A stretch of DNA of 64,000 nucleotides from Myxocyprinus asiaticus (lineage: Eukaryota > Chordata > Actinopteri > Cypriniformes > Catostomidae), in assembly GCF_019703515.2 (NCBI RefSeq), contig NC_059379.1:22557880-22621879 (forward strand), given 5' to 3'. The position numbers and the translations under genes are program-made. This document shows, one piece after another, positions 35,757 through 47,801 of the stretch. The number at the start of each line of letters is the position of its first letter. Position 1 is the stretch's first letter. A model generated the notes under the pieces. That model was not told where the DNA came from, did not search any database, and saw only the letters and a list, made by a program, of their open reading frames with translations.

Positions 35757-37810
35757 TGTGTGTAATGGTCCTGTCACTCTGTCTGTCTGGGTTTCTGTCT
35801 GACAGGACCGTGGCATCATCGTCCCATGTCTGTCTTATGTTTCGTTGTCTGTGTTTGTGTGAGCGCACGGCTTCGGTTGTATTCCCTCAGTTGTATGCTC
35901 CATGTCTGTCTGTTATTGACATGGGTGCATCACGCTTATGTCATCTTGGCAGCATGCACTCGTGTCAATAGATTATGTCTGTCTCTCGCGAACACGGGTG
36001 CGCCTCGCGTCGCACTCGCTTTGAGCTGCGTGCCGGGTCGCGAGCTGTCTTCGCGTTGTGCTGAGGTTCGGTCACTTCAGTCTGAGATTTCGGGTTTGTG
36101 TGTGTCTTGTTTTTGTCGCCTGTTGTGTGCATCGTGTGGCGTTTGCCTTGCGATGTATGCTCAGGTTTCGTTTAGTGCAGTGGTTCTCAAAGTGTGGGGC
36201 GTGCCCCGTAGGGGGTGCGTGGAGGTATTGCAAGGGGGGCGCGGAAGACTGACCCGTCCTCAAATCTCGTTCACTTTCACACATTCGACAAAAATAGTGA
36301 AAATACACATAAGAACCAATGTGTGCAATTTATTTTCCTCTGCCTTTAAACATTAGCATGGCACAGCAGCGCATCCTGCTTGCGCAGCTCTTGACAGCCC
36401 AAAGCGTTGATGTCAGATGCACTCAAGTAAACAAGGCCTTTCTTGCATGCACGCCAGTTTCAAATGAGTGACGAGGTGAATTAACACTTAAATTTCGGTC
36501 TTTTCCTCACACAACACACTATATGACTTCAGAAGAATTGAGATCTAAGACACGAGTGTTATGGATGACTTTAATGGCGCTTTTATGTGAGCTTTCGGAG
36601 CTTGGACAGCCACAAACATGATCCTCTCATCCCTCAATCTTGTGTTTCATGGATGAAAAAAGTAATGAAAGATGAGGGTGAGTAAATGATGGTGAAAAAG
36701 GTCAGTTTTTATTTAAGTTTATCAGTATCATAAATCAGGTGCAAATTACTGTCCAGAGATCCTGACCGCTACCGAAACAGCGCATAGACGGCACTGTCAC
36801 GTGATATTTTTTTCAGCTTGCTTGGATGCCACAATCACAGTCATTTATTATTACTGGATGAGGATTTAAAAAAAAACTTTTATAGAGACTGCTGATGCAT
36901 ATTTCCATTCAAAGATATGAATCCTTGCAATTGTAAGTTTTTAAAAAAAATTTTTTTAAAAAAAGTATTCTAGAGTAAAACTGAGATATAAAACTTTCTT
37001 GTAATTAAATGCGGATGAATGGAGAATTTGGTTTTCTGAGCAGCCAAGCGCCCCCTTGAGTGAAGTGTAACTTTTCATTCACTTTTCATTGTATTTTTAA
37101 ATAAAACCTTTTTTGTCAAATGTAGATGAAAGAAAATGTAGTTTAATCTTTTAAAATATTTTTTTTTCTTCAGTAAAAACAAAATGATTTTCGATTAGTT
37201 TTTCTAGTTTCAAAGGGGGGCGTGACCCAAAAAAATTGAGAACCACTGGTTTAGTGTGAGAATACATGGCATCGCTTTGTTTGGCATTGCTACGCATTTT
37301 CTCATCTTGTTTGTTGGTTGACATGGGCGTATATTGCCTTATTGTCTTGGCGATGTGTGCTCATACCATTCGGGTATTTTATTGTCTTGTGAGAGCACGT
37401 GGCTTTGTTTTGTTTCTGTATAGCTGTGTGTCTCTCATACTCTGCCTCCTTGTTTGCCCATTATTCATTTATTAGTCACACCTGCCCTGTCTTATTAACC
37501 TGTTGATTTCTCTCCCTATTTTTAGTCTCCTCGTGTTCAGTCTTGTTTACAGTCTTGTGAGCTTGTTTTCAAGTCAGTCTTGTGTGTCTAGTGTGATCCG
37601 GTTGGTCTTGTTTGTTCTTCATCCCATCCCTGTCCAGTCCAGTTGGTCCTGTTTACCTCTGCCCCAGCCCTGGCTTGTTCGTTTCCCCCTACGGGGTTGT
37701 TTATGTTTCCCCCTTGTGGGAGTTTTATGCTGGTTTTTGTTTTTTATAAATAAATCCCCTTTTTAACTCTACTTTTGGGTCCTGCCTCTGCATTCCTTGA
37801 CGCTGTGAGA
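35757..37810 (+). mobile_element. Long solo LTR-like sequence interrupted by a hAT element
   Basis: Excluding the hAT insert, this is about 980 bases. It begins 'tgtaatggtcctgtcactct' and ends near 'ttgacgctgtga', after an AATAAA at about 37750. It is T- and CT-rich with many 'cttgtttgtt' phrases, like gypsy LTRs of cyprinids. It interrupts the L2 element. No exact target duplication was found, so the ends are approximate, and no internal gag or pol is present. Confidence 0.55.
36178..37248. mobile_element. Non-autonomous hAT element with exact 8-bp target duplication
   Basis: The left end 'cagtggttctcaaagtgtgg' and the right end 'aaattgagaaccactg' are terminal inverted repeats (CAGTGGTTCTCAA). 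The flanking 8 bases gtttagtg are identical at 36170-36177 and 37249-37256. The 1071-base body has no transposase. It carries an internal 'gatgagggtgagtaaatgat' phrase common in cyprinid MITEs. Confidence 0.93.
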
Positions 37811-37844
37811 ATTTGCTTGTGCGATCCTGAAGATATTGTTGTCT

Positions 37845-37937
37845 TCTGTATGACAAATTGCTTGTTATGTTCTTCATTTGTAAGTTGCTTTGGATAAAAG
37901 CATCTGCTAAATAACTAAATGTGAAAGTAAATGTAAG
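37845..37937 (+). repeat. L2 3' tail (downstream half of the split L2)
   Basis: The sequence 'gtaagttgctttggataaaa' followed by 'gcatctgctaaataact' and a 'aaatgtgaaagtaaatgt' tail is the L2 3' end with its short tandem tail. Its orientation matches the coding fragment at 35189-35690. Confidence 0.85.
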
Positions 37938-38769
37938 TCTAGGTGCAAGTCTAGGCACAAATGGGTTTGGCGAAATCGTGCATGCAACGCGCTAATGGGC
38001 TGGGTCAACTGATATTTCTTTCCGAGGTTCTTCTCCATTTATTGCAGCATCTGCGTCCTATTATACAGTCCAATCTCTACAGTACAAGCACCAGCAATAT
38101 AACAGCACATTCATAAGAATCTGGTAGTGTAAATGGACTGTATGCAATGAATTAGAATAATAGAAATATAGACACACTCCTTTTTTATGCTTTAAATGTT
38201 ATTCTCATCAGGATTTGGATTGCTCCTTTAAATGATAGGGAATGTAAGTATTATTAATAATTTTCATCTACAGACACACAAATAATGGCTAGTATTAAAA
38301 GTAATAGTATCGGCACGCACTTAAATTCATTTATTGAAACAAAAAAATTCAACCAAAAATATTTCTAAATTAAAATTACACTTCAAATGTATTGAAAATA
38401 TAATCAAAATAACAAAATGGTCAAAAAAATCATATACCAAATATGGTAGACCTGCTTTTGAAATGTCTTAGCACAGTGACCTATTTCTCAGGAAAATAGC
38501 AAATTGCTTTTTGCGCCACTTCATTAACATGCAATACACCCATAGTTTGCACGCAAACACCCACGCCCACTTGCGCTTTGCGCTGGCACGAATATTGCCC
38601 TTCGAATTAGCTCTCTCACAAAAATTTGGATAAGACGTAGTGCATGGTTGTAGCGCTTAGCGCTGGGCTTTGCACACTCGTGAAAATCTCTCTCAAATTT
38701 TGATGCCAAAATCCTCTCAAATCCTCTCCCTTCGTCCATCAGCACATCAGTCTTCACCATGTCTTTCAA

Positions 38770-39510
38770 CAATTCCCCAGCAAATATGTAAAGACTGAAA
38801 CTTTTAAGTATGGATTAAAAATGTCTAAATGACAATGGTTCAAATATCAGTGCAACTAAACCAAATATTTGGATAATTTACAAGATGGAAACTCTTCTGG
38901 TTGTTGCAGTTTTTCCTGTCCTCTGCAACTCCCTTCATCTATTCTCCAGAATGATACAGCACATAACTGACAGGCTCTGAAGAGACATGTGTTTTTGATC
39001 CACACTCTACACAGGGATGATAAGATGTGACAGACACAGCCTGCAGTTCTGAGGACAGGAAGGAGAACAGGATGGATGAGGCATCTCACAGAACTTTGGT
39101 CCTCTCTAACTAATTCTGGCTCACTCTTTTTCCTTCTGTCAATCTATCTTTTCCAGAGTTTTTATTTATTTATTTATTTTTATGTCCCATTGTGAACTGT
39201 CCTTTTTTTGAGAACACTTAAGCATTTCATATCTTGCATTTCAAAGTCAAAATTCTTTTAGAGTATTACATTTCTATCCCATTTAAGTTGTTGTCCTACT
39301 TTCTTCTTCAACATTATAGAGTAATTCTTTGTGACTTTCTTTCCCTAATTACTCAGACTCTTTTTTTTTTTTTGTCATATCTCATATCCAAACCTGTGGA
39401 TTTAGGCCTTTTTTACATATAGGTGGTTCATATGGCCAGACGAAACAGATCAGCATTTACTACTGTCTCAAATCCTGCTGTGACCTCTTGTGATTGGATT
39501 CCAAGTGGAG
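38770..39510. other. Intergenic, nothing recognised
   Basis: Short open frames on both strands without domains; a T-rich run at about 39360. No gene or clear repeat. Confidence 0.4.
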
Positions 39511-39522
39511 GGTCTCTGATTT

Positions 39523-39961
39523 GTTTTTGTTTTTTGTTTTTTTGTTTTTTTTGGAATTTCTCTCCTTTTCTCCCCAATTTGGCATGCCCAGTTCCCAATG
39601 CTCTAAGTCCTCATGGTGGCGTAGTGACTCACCTCAATCGACGCGGTGGTGGAAGACGAATCTCCGTGTCTGAGACAGTCAATCCACACATCTTATCACG
39701 TGGCTTGTTAAGCGCCTTACCACGGAGACCTAGCACATGTGGGGCATCTACATACAACTCACCACATGCCCCACCGAGAGCGAGAACCACATTATAGCGA
39801 CCATGAGGAGGTTAACCTAACGTGACTCTACCCACCCTAGCAACCGGGTCAATTGGTTGTTTAGGAAGCCTGACTGGATTCACTCAGCATGCCCTGGATT
39901 CGAACTCGCGACTCCAGGTGTGGTAGTCAGCGTCTTTGCTTGCTGAGCTACCCAGGCCCCA
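39523..39961 (-). mobile_element. tRNA-derived SINE, copy C
   Basis: Inverted relative to copies A and B. The tRNA-like head is at the right end ('gctgagctacccaggcccc' on the plus strand) and the A-rich tail (T-rich on the plus strand) at the left. The direct repeats 'ggtctctgattt' at 39511-39522 and 39962-39973 bound it. Confidence 0.9.
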
Positions 39962-39974
39962 GGTCTCTGATTTC

Positions 39975-41038
39975 TTGACTAAATCACCTACCAAATAGGC
40001 ATGCTACTCAAAAAGCACACTTCCAAATTTTAAGTGGAATGTGCTTCAGATGTGCATGCTTCAGATCTGTGACTGCATATCAATGTTGGGCAAATCAGAG
40101 AAGTTCCTTAAAACCTTGTGCAAATATTTACAAATTTTTCTTTTAAAAATCTTGTTATAAAACGGATAGTTCTGACTCTAAATTCTGATTGAACGAACCG
40201 TGTTTGAACCTAATGTGAACTGACCATAAGTGCACAACTTCGAGCACACGTTTGATTGGCAACTGCAAACTCCTACAGTTAGGATAGTGAACTATATTAT
40301 TTGGTGCAGCAAATGCTTATTATGATTATTATTAATTATTAAAAAATAAATTTAACTGTTTATTAAACACTAGTGTCTTTTATCATATTTCACTTTGTGC
40401 CTAAGAACACCCCTTTCCCATAGTAAAATCACTGTAGCGTGATCCAAATGCAAATTTGGATTATTTTAGCACAATGGATAATTGACAGGGAAGTAAACTG
40501 TCCTTTGCTGTTGTCCAGGATACATTAGGACAGATGAGCATTTACACTACAAATGTGATGGCAATTTGCATTTTCAATATTTAATTGATTGGATCACGAG
40601 ATTTTTTGGACCCAATTTACACCTGTATTCAGCACTGTCCACTGTCACAGGTGGAGTGGCTGAGCTTTGGAATGGCAAAAACAAGGAGGGAACTTAAAGA
40701 CAGCTTAAAATGATCAGTTAATAAAGAGAGATGAGGATAGAGAAAGATTAAAAAGAGCTGTGGATGAGAGCAGAGAACATGACCTGTGGAAGAGTCAGCT
40801 GTGTGTGTGTGTGCTCTGACCTGCTTGTGAGAGTATGTTTCATTTGTACGGATGAATATGAGTCTAAATAATCTCCCCCAATTTAATATTTATCCAGAGC
40901 TAGATCCTGTAGTGCCTTTGGCTGTCTGTGTGGAAGAAGATTAATGTGCCCTCTCATCAGAATACATTGCTACTCTGAGGTGAACCAAGTGTGTGTGCGG
41001 GCGTGTGTGTGTGTGTATGTGTTTGCGTGCATGCGTGT

Positions 41039-41073
<35 letters not shown>

Positions 41074-42480
41074 GATGCGTGTTAGGGGTGTTGCTCCTGC
41101 ATATTTCATCTTGCCTTTTATTCATTCACTTTAGGGTTTCTTTGAATATCATTTTTCTCTATGCAATTTTGCTCTTGAAACAAGGACCGCATTTACTCCC
41201 AAATCATTCCATTGTCACTCTTGTTTTGTGTTCACAGTTTACATTCCTCTTTGTCCAGTGAGTCTCGCAATGCTGGTCTTCATGCCTCACTCATGCACAA
41301 ATAACTCAGCTCTATGCTTCCATCAGGGTCTTCTTTATCCTTATTTATTAACTATTTCAGTCTTTTTAGTATTATTTATTTATTTATCATTGGCAGCCTG
41401 TGTGCCTTTCCCTCCCTTTTTGTAAAATATATGAAAAGACTGGTTGAAATGAATGCCATTATATGCAAGGTTTTGGATGGATTTGCTGAGGCATGAAATA
41501 TAGCCTTGACAGTCAGATATTGGGAAGTATTAACAGATAAAGCACCCTCCTGTATATAGGTTTAGGTATAAGATGGAAAGAGACTGAATTGGAAATGAAA
41601 GAATTGGGATGAGATCAGGCTATTTAACAGAGGAAGAGGATATACAATTTGATGAAAGGATGAAGGAATGGAAGAGTGGATATTAATGTGAGGAGCAATG
41701 GTCTGTAGTTGTTGTTTTGTTTTTTTTTTTTGGTTATAACAAGACAGAACTTTTTTCATAGGTTTTATTGTTACAACAATAAATGTGTAAGAACATAAAA
41801 GTGATGAAGCCACTATGCAATAAACATTTTATTGCATAACGGCTTTATTGTTTTTTTTATTTATTTATTTATTTTTTTTAATTACATTTATAGAAAGATT
41901 TTGCTAATTCCCTTTACATAAATACATCAAATTGTAACCCTACATTCTCATACTTTTTGCAATTTAATCTACTTTGATGCTGTGGACATGAATGATTTCT
42001 TGGGAGTGCAGCGCAGTTACTTTTCATTGCTATTCCAATACTCTGTATCAGATCAGTTTACCATAAGCAGAAAGTGTGCTGAACACATCTGTAGTACAGT
42101 ATGCATTTATTTTATCTCCCAAAACACATGTTGCTGTTTCTCTCCTCTTTTCTCTGTAGGTCTTTTATCTTTTAAATGAAACCAAGTGCAAAATAATTCC
42201 CAAAGAGTGTAAAAGAATGTTACAAACAAGTGGCAGACCTTTAAAAATTAAGCTAAAGAAAAATAGAAAATGAAGTTCATTCAGCAATGTTGAAATAAAA
42301 TGTGGGGCATAGTATTAAAAATCATTTATTAAAATAAAGCAATTACATTAAAACCCACAATCCACACCCTGCAATCACTGAGTGTGTTAACACACATCAA
42401 TAAGCAGTTACAGTAACTACCAAAAGTCAGCTTATTCAAAAGATGCAATCCAAGGAAACCACATTTACATGACATTTGAA
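39975..42480. other. Intergenic, simple repeats only
   Basis: AT-rich sequence with a (GT)n tract (40990-41076) and a short MITE piece near 40600. No gene, domain or splice pattern was recognised. Confidence 0.4.
40990..41076. repeat. (GT)n microsatellite, interrupted
   Basis: GTGTGC and GT units with a few interruptions over about 85 bases. Confidence 0.9.
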
Positions 42481-42493
42481 ATCATTGGGTTAT

Positions 42494-42940
42494 TCTTTTT
42501 TTTATTTTATTTTTATCCCTTTTCTCCCAATTTGGAATGCCCAATTCCCAATACTTAGTAGGTTCTCGTAATGGCGCGGTTACTCACCTTATTCCGGGTG
42601 GCGGAGGACAAGTCTCAGTTGCCTCCGCTTCTGAGACCGTTAATCCGCGCATCTTATCACATGGCTCGTTGTGCATGACACCGCAGAGACTCCCAGCATG
42701 TGGAGGCTCATGCTACTCTCCGCGGTCCACACACAACTTACCACGTGCCCAATTGAGAGCGAGAACCACTAATCGCGACCGAGAGGAGGTTACCCCATGT
42801 GACTCTACCCTCCCTAGCAACCAAGCCAATTTGGTTGCTTAGGAGACCTGGCTGGAGTCATTCAGCACACCCTGGATTTGAACTTGCGACTCCAGGGGTG
42901 GTAGTCAGCGTCAATACTCGCTGAACTACCCAGGCCCCTG
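42494..42940 (-). mobile_element. tRNA-derived SINE, copy D
   Basis: Inverted copy with its head at the right ('ctgaactacccaggcccc' on the plus strand) and a T-rich left end. It is bounded by 'ttgggttat' at 42485-42493 and 42941-42949. Its body is closest to copy A. Confidence 0.88.
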
Positions 42941-42959
42941 TTGGGTTATGCGTTGCTTT

Positions 42960-45690
42960 TGATGTCAAAACATAAACAGTCATGCGCACAACACTTGCGC
43001 ACATTGGATAAGCCGGTAGAACGCCGGTAAAGGTGTTTAAATGCAATGCAAAAATATTTTTTTTGCTTAAACCGTTTGACCTTTCCCCAATAAAATAAAA
43101 CAAATTCAGAAGTTTATGCACCTAGGATTTTTGTTCCACTGCTTTTCTTCTCCAAAGAGCATGTGGAGCTAGCAACCAACACCCTTGAAGCAACTTTGGT
43201 TGGCATTATATTTTCATTACAAAACTTGTAACGTTTCATATAGACCAGAAGAACTGGATTTCCTTTTTTTATCTCACAGTCCTCAATGCCCCCACACTCC
43301 TGTCAAGCACTCTTTGGCAGTGAGTGCTGTGATCTACAGTATTGACTCTGTCAGTCAGTGTTGTTACTGTTCCTGAATTGCACTCTCTGTCCAAATGCAA
43401 GTTCTATAACCTAACCCATCAGGCTGCACGTGAGTGTGGAGCTGTGTGGCTATCACTTCTCTTCCATTTAATACAAATACCCTGATTTAGACCCATGGTC
43501 AAAAGGAGTGTGGCGGCGGGGGTGTGGTCAAGCATTCGTCCAGAGAGAGAGAAAGCGGTAAGGGTGCACACACCTGAGCGCTATAATGTCTAACACCTGT
43601 TTCTGACTGCAGTAAGCACTGGGTAGAGTGATATAAGGAGGAACCACGCCACCTCCTTCCCAGGTTTCGGCACCAGTGTAACGGGTAAGGATGGGCAAGG
43701 AGGAGACAGGAACCGGCAGAACAGTCAACATAACTTTAATGACATAAAAGAACTGAAAATAACATAAAATACATAGATGCACACACACAGCGGCCACGTG
43801 TGTCTCTCTCTCTCTCTCTCTCTCGAACTGGTGCCCCCGGCTCATCTTTATCCCCCTCCCGGCTGATTAGGTGACTCAGCACTGGCCGTGCACCCTCACA
43901 GCCTGGCCACACCCTCCTCCTCGTCACAAGGATTAAAGGCAATAAAAGTATAAAGAATCGTAAAAAGTGTGCACCTCCAAAAATCGTTTGAATCCAGGTG
44001 CACGACCAAAAAAATTTATCAATAATAACATGCATCAAAGTTGGCACACTGTTGCTCCCAAACCAATTTAATGTGATCACCAAGAGATAAACGAACATGA
44101 TGTTTCGAGCTACTTGTCCTTCATTAGACTTGAACAAGAGTATAAAAGAAAGAGAAGAGGGAAAGTAGAGACAAAAGCTGGCCCGGCTCCACAGGGGGGC
44201 CTTGATGGGCCTGGCCCACCCAATCATGAACTTGGCCCACCTTGAGAACTACACCTACACCCACCCCTCCAACTGTTCGGCCCAACCGGAGGGTCCTATG
44301 GCCCACCTTACATCTTAGAGCTAGAGCCAGGCCTGGACACAAGTGAGACACAACACAAGAATGTCCTTTCCCAGTAGAGATAGAGGTTGGGACTGCCAGG
44401 CCCCGAAGCTAAACCAGCAGTCACTGATAGAAACGTTGTACCCAAAGCATTTCTGTAACTTATTAATGTTCACTTAAAATTCATTTGAAGTGCCACCACA
44501 ATGATGAAAGCGCTTTCATCTTGGTCTGAAAAGAGCAGTTGGACTTGATGTGTTTTGCCATATATTTCTCATATCATCTTCCATTGTGCCAGTTTCTCCT
44601 GTTCACTTGAAACATTGTAATCCAAGGACAGAGTGAAAGAAAGAAAGAAAGAAAGTTTGGAAATATTCTACGCAAACATTTTTGATTACTAAATCAGCCA
44701 TGTGCCCTTATAAATTCTCTGGTGAGAGTAGGCTAGGTTCTCTGTCAAACTTGACCTTTACCAAGTGAAAAGAGATGCAAATAGCCAGTCACTTCACTGT
44801 GCTGAGTTCTTTATTATTGTAAATTGGTTTAGAAGCACCTGGATCCATTGAGAAAACCTGTCACTCTTCACAGTATTTTAATAACTTTATTTACTCTCTC
44901 GCTCTGAATTCTTCTTCTCTTTTTTCACCCTATTCTTTCATATCATCAAAGATATTTGTGAGTTAGGTTTTCTTTTTTAGCCTACTGTGATTTAACCCTT
45001 CCTTTTAACCTACATATAGATGTGTCTAAAATCTTAGTGTCTGTTCACGAATACAATGATTACAGCAAACTATGGGAGTAGTTCAATAACTGATTGCATC
45101 AGCAAGTTTATTTTAGCTTTGGCCTGAAAGCAGATAATGTTGAAAAAAAAAAAAAAAAAACAGCTGATGTGAAACAAATTTACTGAAATCTTGAGATTTC
45201 TATGCTTCGGGCCTCTCCTATTCTCCCCATGGTTTAAGAACTAGATTAAAACCTCACAAAAGTTTTATGGTTTAAAAGTTTTCATACTTTTGAAAAAAAA
45301 TCGTTGAGTCATTTCTTTATCTCCCAGTCTGAAATATATATCCCAAGCAACTTATACAGTGGGTGACACTGAATTTGACTGAACTGTCCATTTTGTCATC
45401 TCTCTAATTTCTGCTGAACACTGGTTAATCATTTCAGTGACAAATGTGAGATCTTGGTCATTTATTATCATGTAACTCTCAGTTTCCTTTCTCAACCTTT
45501 CCGTTTCATTATACCAAAGCGGAGTTATTTTCTACACTGCTTGCATTTTTTTCAGGTATAGTAACCATGGTATCAATCGTCTATATCTTATGCCACTTTT
45601 TCATTGTGAGAGTAGCTTATCTGAAAAATGATATCAAAATAAGTAAATATGAATACCTTCCACACTTACTGTGGAGCGAGTTCCCTATCT
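42960..45690. other. Intergenic with an unclassified repeat-like block
   Basis: About 43660-43930 looks like repeat sequence (a CG-containing block with 'gaccaggaac'-like phrases and a CT tract at 43804-43826), but the family is not assigned. The block at about 44170-44340 has repeated 'ggcccacc' units. A short AAAG tract is at about 44637-44655. No gene was seen. Confidence 0.35.
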
Positions 45691-45701
45691 GTCACTCACT
45701 C

Positions 45702-45830
45702 GACGTTGTGTCGATGTAGTGACACTGGGGGTCACTCTTGGGAGCCCGAGACACCTCTGGTCTTTGATAGAAGGCCAATGAAAATTGGTGAGTGGTATTT
45801 GCATGCCACTCCCCCGGACATACGGGTATA
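45702..45830 (+). repeat. Left inverted terminal repeat of the DIRS-like element
   Basis: Starts 'gacgttgtgtcgatgtagtg' and ends 'ggacatacgggtata'. It contains an octamer ATTTGCAT at 45797-45804 and runs into TATAAAAG at 45827-45834, a possible promoter. Confidence 0.88.
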
Positions 45831-45834
45831 AAAG
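45797..45834 (+). promoter_or_regulatory. Putative element promoter (octamer and TATA box)
   Basis: ATTTGCAT (45797-45804) lies 22 bases ahead of TATAAAAG (45827-45834), reading into the element. The octamer is preserved in the other inverted repeat (47102-47109). The motifs fit a pol II promoter, but function is inferred. Confidence 0.5.
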
Positions 45835-46429
45835 GAGCTGGTATGCAACCACTCATTCAGATTTTCTCTTCGGAGCCGAACGGTCATGCTCATTGAGCTG
45901 AATTCTCACGACTGTTCATTGACCTCTGCTGGATCTGGTGGCGCATTTCAGCGGCTTCTCCCTCCTCTGCACTGGTGCACTGCAGAGAACGCCCCAGGGC
46001 GCTTCGGCATAAAAAAAGAGAGTATATTTTCCTGAAAGAGTATATTTCTCTTAAAGAGCGGCACACACGGAATGTCTTTTTAAAGACGCGTCTTTTTAAA
46101 GATGCCTTTCTGATTGTGTGTTATTCCTGGTTGCGGTCGTTACCTCTCAACTTCAGATGGTCACAATCGCTGTCTTTCATGTCTGGGCGCGACCCACCCC
46201 AGCGGCTCCCCACCTCAGTCCTTCTACCTACGGGTTTGAGGCCAGTGCGGCTAGCACTGGGGGCGATTTGGGACCCCTATGGGACTGCCTCCGTCAGGTA
46301 TACCCCTGCGGACCTCCCATTCCCCAGCACGCTCGTCTGCCCCGATCGGGCTTCCGGATGAGTTTGCCGGCTCGTCTCACGCAGAGTTCAACCTCTTGTT
46401 CGGAGCCCACGAAGCTGATGAGCTCTCGA

Positions 46430-47075
46430 GCGTAGCATCGGAGAGCGGGCTTGTCCAGTCAGACGCAGAAGCCTCAGCTGGGCTCCCCCTTCGGGGACGA
46501 TTGCCCAGTCACAGGCTGATGCAGAGATGATGGACATGCTTTCCCGGGCGGCCGCGAGTGTCGGGCTAGAGTGGAACCCTCCACTCTCCCCTGAACTCTC
46601 GCGGCTCGATGATTGGTTCCTGGGCTCGCGGCGCCGCTCAAAGCAGCTGCGCCCCGCTCCAGTGCCTTTCTTCCCGGAAGTGCACGAGGAGCTGACAAAA
46701 TCGTGGGAGGCACCTTTTACTGCCCGGTCCTAATTTCTCAGTTCCCTCGCCCTCACTACACTTGATGGCGGGGCGGCCAGGGGCTATAAGGCGATTCCCC
46801 CGGTGGATAAGGCACTTGCGGTGCACCTATGCCCACAGAGCGCCACCACCTGGCGTGGACGCCCAAAGCTCCCGTCCAAGCCCTGTAGGTTCACGTCGTC
46901 CCTGACGGCCAAAGCCTACAGCGCTGCTGGACAAGCCGCCTCTGCCCTGCACGCCATGGCTCTGCTGCAGGTCCACCAAGCCAAGGCGCTAAAAGAACTA
47001 CACGAGGGTAGTTCTGCCCCAGATCTGATGCAGGAACTGTGCTTGGCGACCGACCTCACTCTCCGAGCGACGAGG
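46430..47075 (+). pseudogene. DIRS gag-like frame, broken
   Basis: The translation 'DMLSRAAASVGLEWNPP', then 'LDDWFLGSRR' and 'PVPFFPEVHEELTKSWEAPF', and after a stop 'AARGYKAIPPVDKALAVHL', 'LPSKPCRFTSSLTAKAYSAA' and 'GQAASALHAMALLQVHQAKA', is the conserved core of fish DIRS gag proteins. Stops fall at about 46528 and 46731. The frame runs straight into the right inverted repeat at 47076, so the later part of the element was deleted. Confidence 0.78.
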
Positions 47076-47204
47076 TATACCCGTATGTCCGGGGGAGTGC
47101 CATGCAAATACCACTCGCCAATTTTCATTGGCCTTTTATCAAAGACCAGAGGTGTTTCGGGCTCCCAAGAGTGACCCCTAGTGTCACTACATCGACACAA
47201 CGTC
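47076..47204 (-). repeat. Right inverted terminal repeat of the DIRS-like element
   Basis: Reverse complement of 45702-45830 with only a few differences. It retains the octamer (ATGCAAAT at 47102-47109 on the plus strand). Confidence 0.88.
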
Positions 47205-47436
47205 TCGTTCCCTCCATCAGGGAATGGAGGTTACGCAAGTAACCAGGACGATATATGTTGCAGGTGGAATTAAAATAACAACTGAACAAAACAAATAACC
47301 TTAAGAAATAAAAAGGGGTTAGGTTAGAGTGCAAGTGCACATTAGAAGGAAGACCTAAGCAGGTTTTAGGGTCTTAAAGAGTCATTTTTAACAAAAAAGT
47401 GAAACCACTGCGCCGCCATATTGCTATGCCCAAACA
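47205..47436. other. Short spacer between DIRS-like and L1 elements
   Basis: No feature recognised apart from sequence continuing the DIRS-like right end (to about 47245). Confidence 0.4.
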
Positions 47437-47512
47437 TTCCAATGTCCCTATTTTATTTTATTTTTTGTAATTAAATTTTTTTTATTAAATCATACACTAG
47501 CAATGAAATGTA

Positions 47513-47516
<4 letters not shown>

Positions 47517-47566
<50 letters not shown>
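47517..47566. repeat. (TA)n microsatellite in the L1 3' UTR
   Basis: About 24 TA units. Nearby 47690-47790 is rich in TACA/TATA units. Confidence 0.93.
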
Positions 47567-47569
<3 letters not shown>

Positions 47570-47801
47570 ATCAACATTTAAACCCCACAACACCCCCTCC
47601 CCGCCCCCGCCCCCCCAAAAAACAACCCTGTGGTCAAACATAAGAAAATATATAGAAATAAAAAACAAATCGACACACATATATACATATATAAAAAAAA
47701 TACATATATACATACATACATACATATACAAACATAAATACATATACATATATATACACACATACATTCTTACATACATACACACATAATAATCATACTA
47801 A

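Larger units (their letters stand above)
35030..38720. mobile_element. Nested transposon stack (outer old element, L2, LTR-like, hAT)
   Basis: The flanks 35030-35185 and 37940-38720 share phrases such as 'gcgctaagc'/'gcgcttagcgctgggct' and read like one older repeat split in two. Inside lies an L2 LINE whose coding end is at 35189-35690 and whose 3' tail is at 37845-37937. The L2 is split by an LTR-like sequence (about 35757-37810), which is split by a hAT element (36178-37248). The outermost layer is the least certain. Confidence 0.6.
45702..47204 (+). mobile_element. DIRS-like retroelement derivative with inverted terminal repeats
   Basis: 129-base inverted repeats at 45702-45830 and 47076-47204 enclose about 1.25 kb. 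The interior holds a broken gag-like reading frame. The inverted arrangement, rather than direct LTRs, is typical of DIRS elements. No reverse transcriptase, RNase H, methyltransferase or tyrosine recombinase is present, so this is a shortened, non-autonomous copy. No target duplication is apparent, as expected for recombinase-mediated insertion. Confidence 0.75.

Noticed and set aside
35826..36356. 176-codon frame rich in Cys and Leu
   Set aside because: Runs through the LTR-like sequence into the hAT element; no domain and the frame crosses an insertion boundary.
46903..47200. Minus-strand frame over the right DIRS repeat
   Set aside because: It mirrors the short frame in the left repeat; both are by-products of the inverted repeats.
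45702..47204. Direct-LTR retrotransposon
   Set aside because: The terminal repeats are inverted to each other, and the coding core is DIRS gag-like.
47471..47785. Open frame rich in Tyr, Met and Ile on the minus strand
   Set aside because: Produced by TA and TACA repeats in the L1 3' region.
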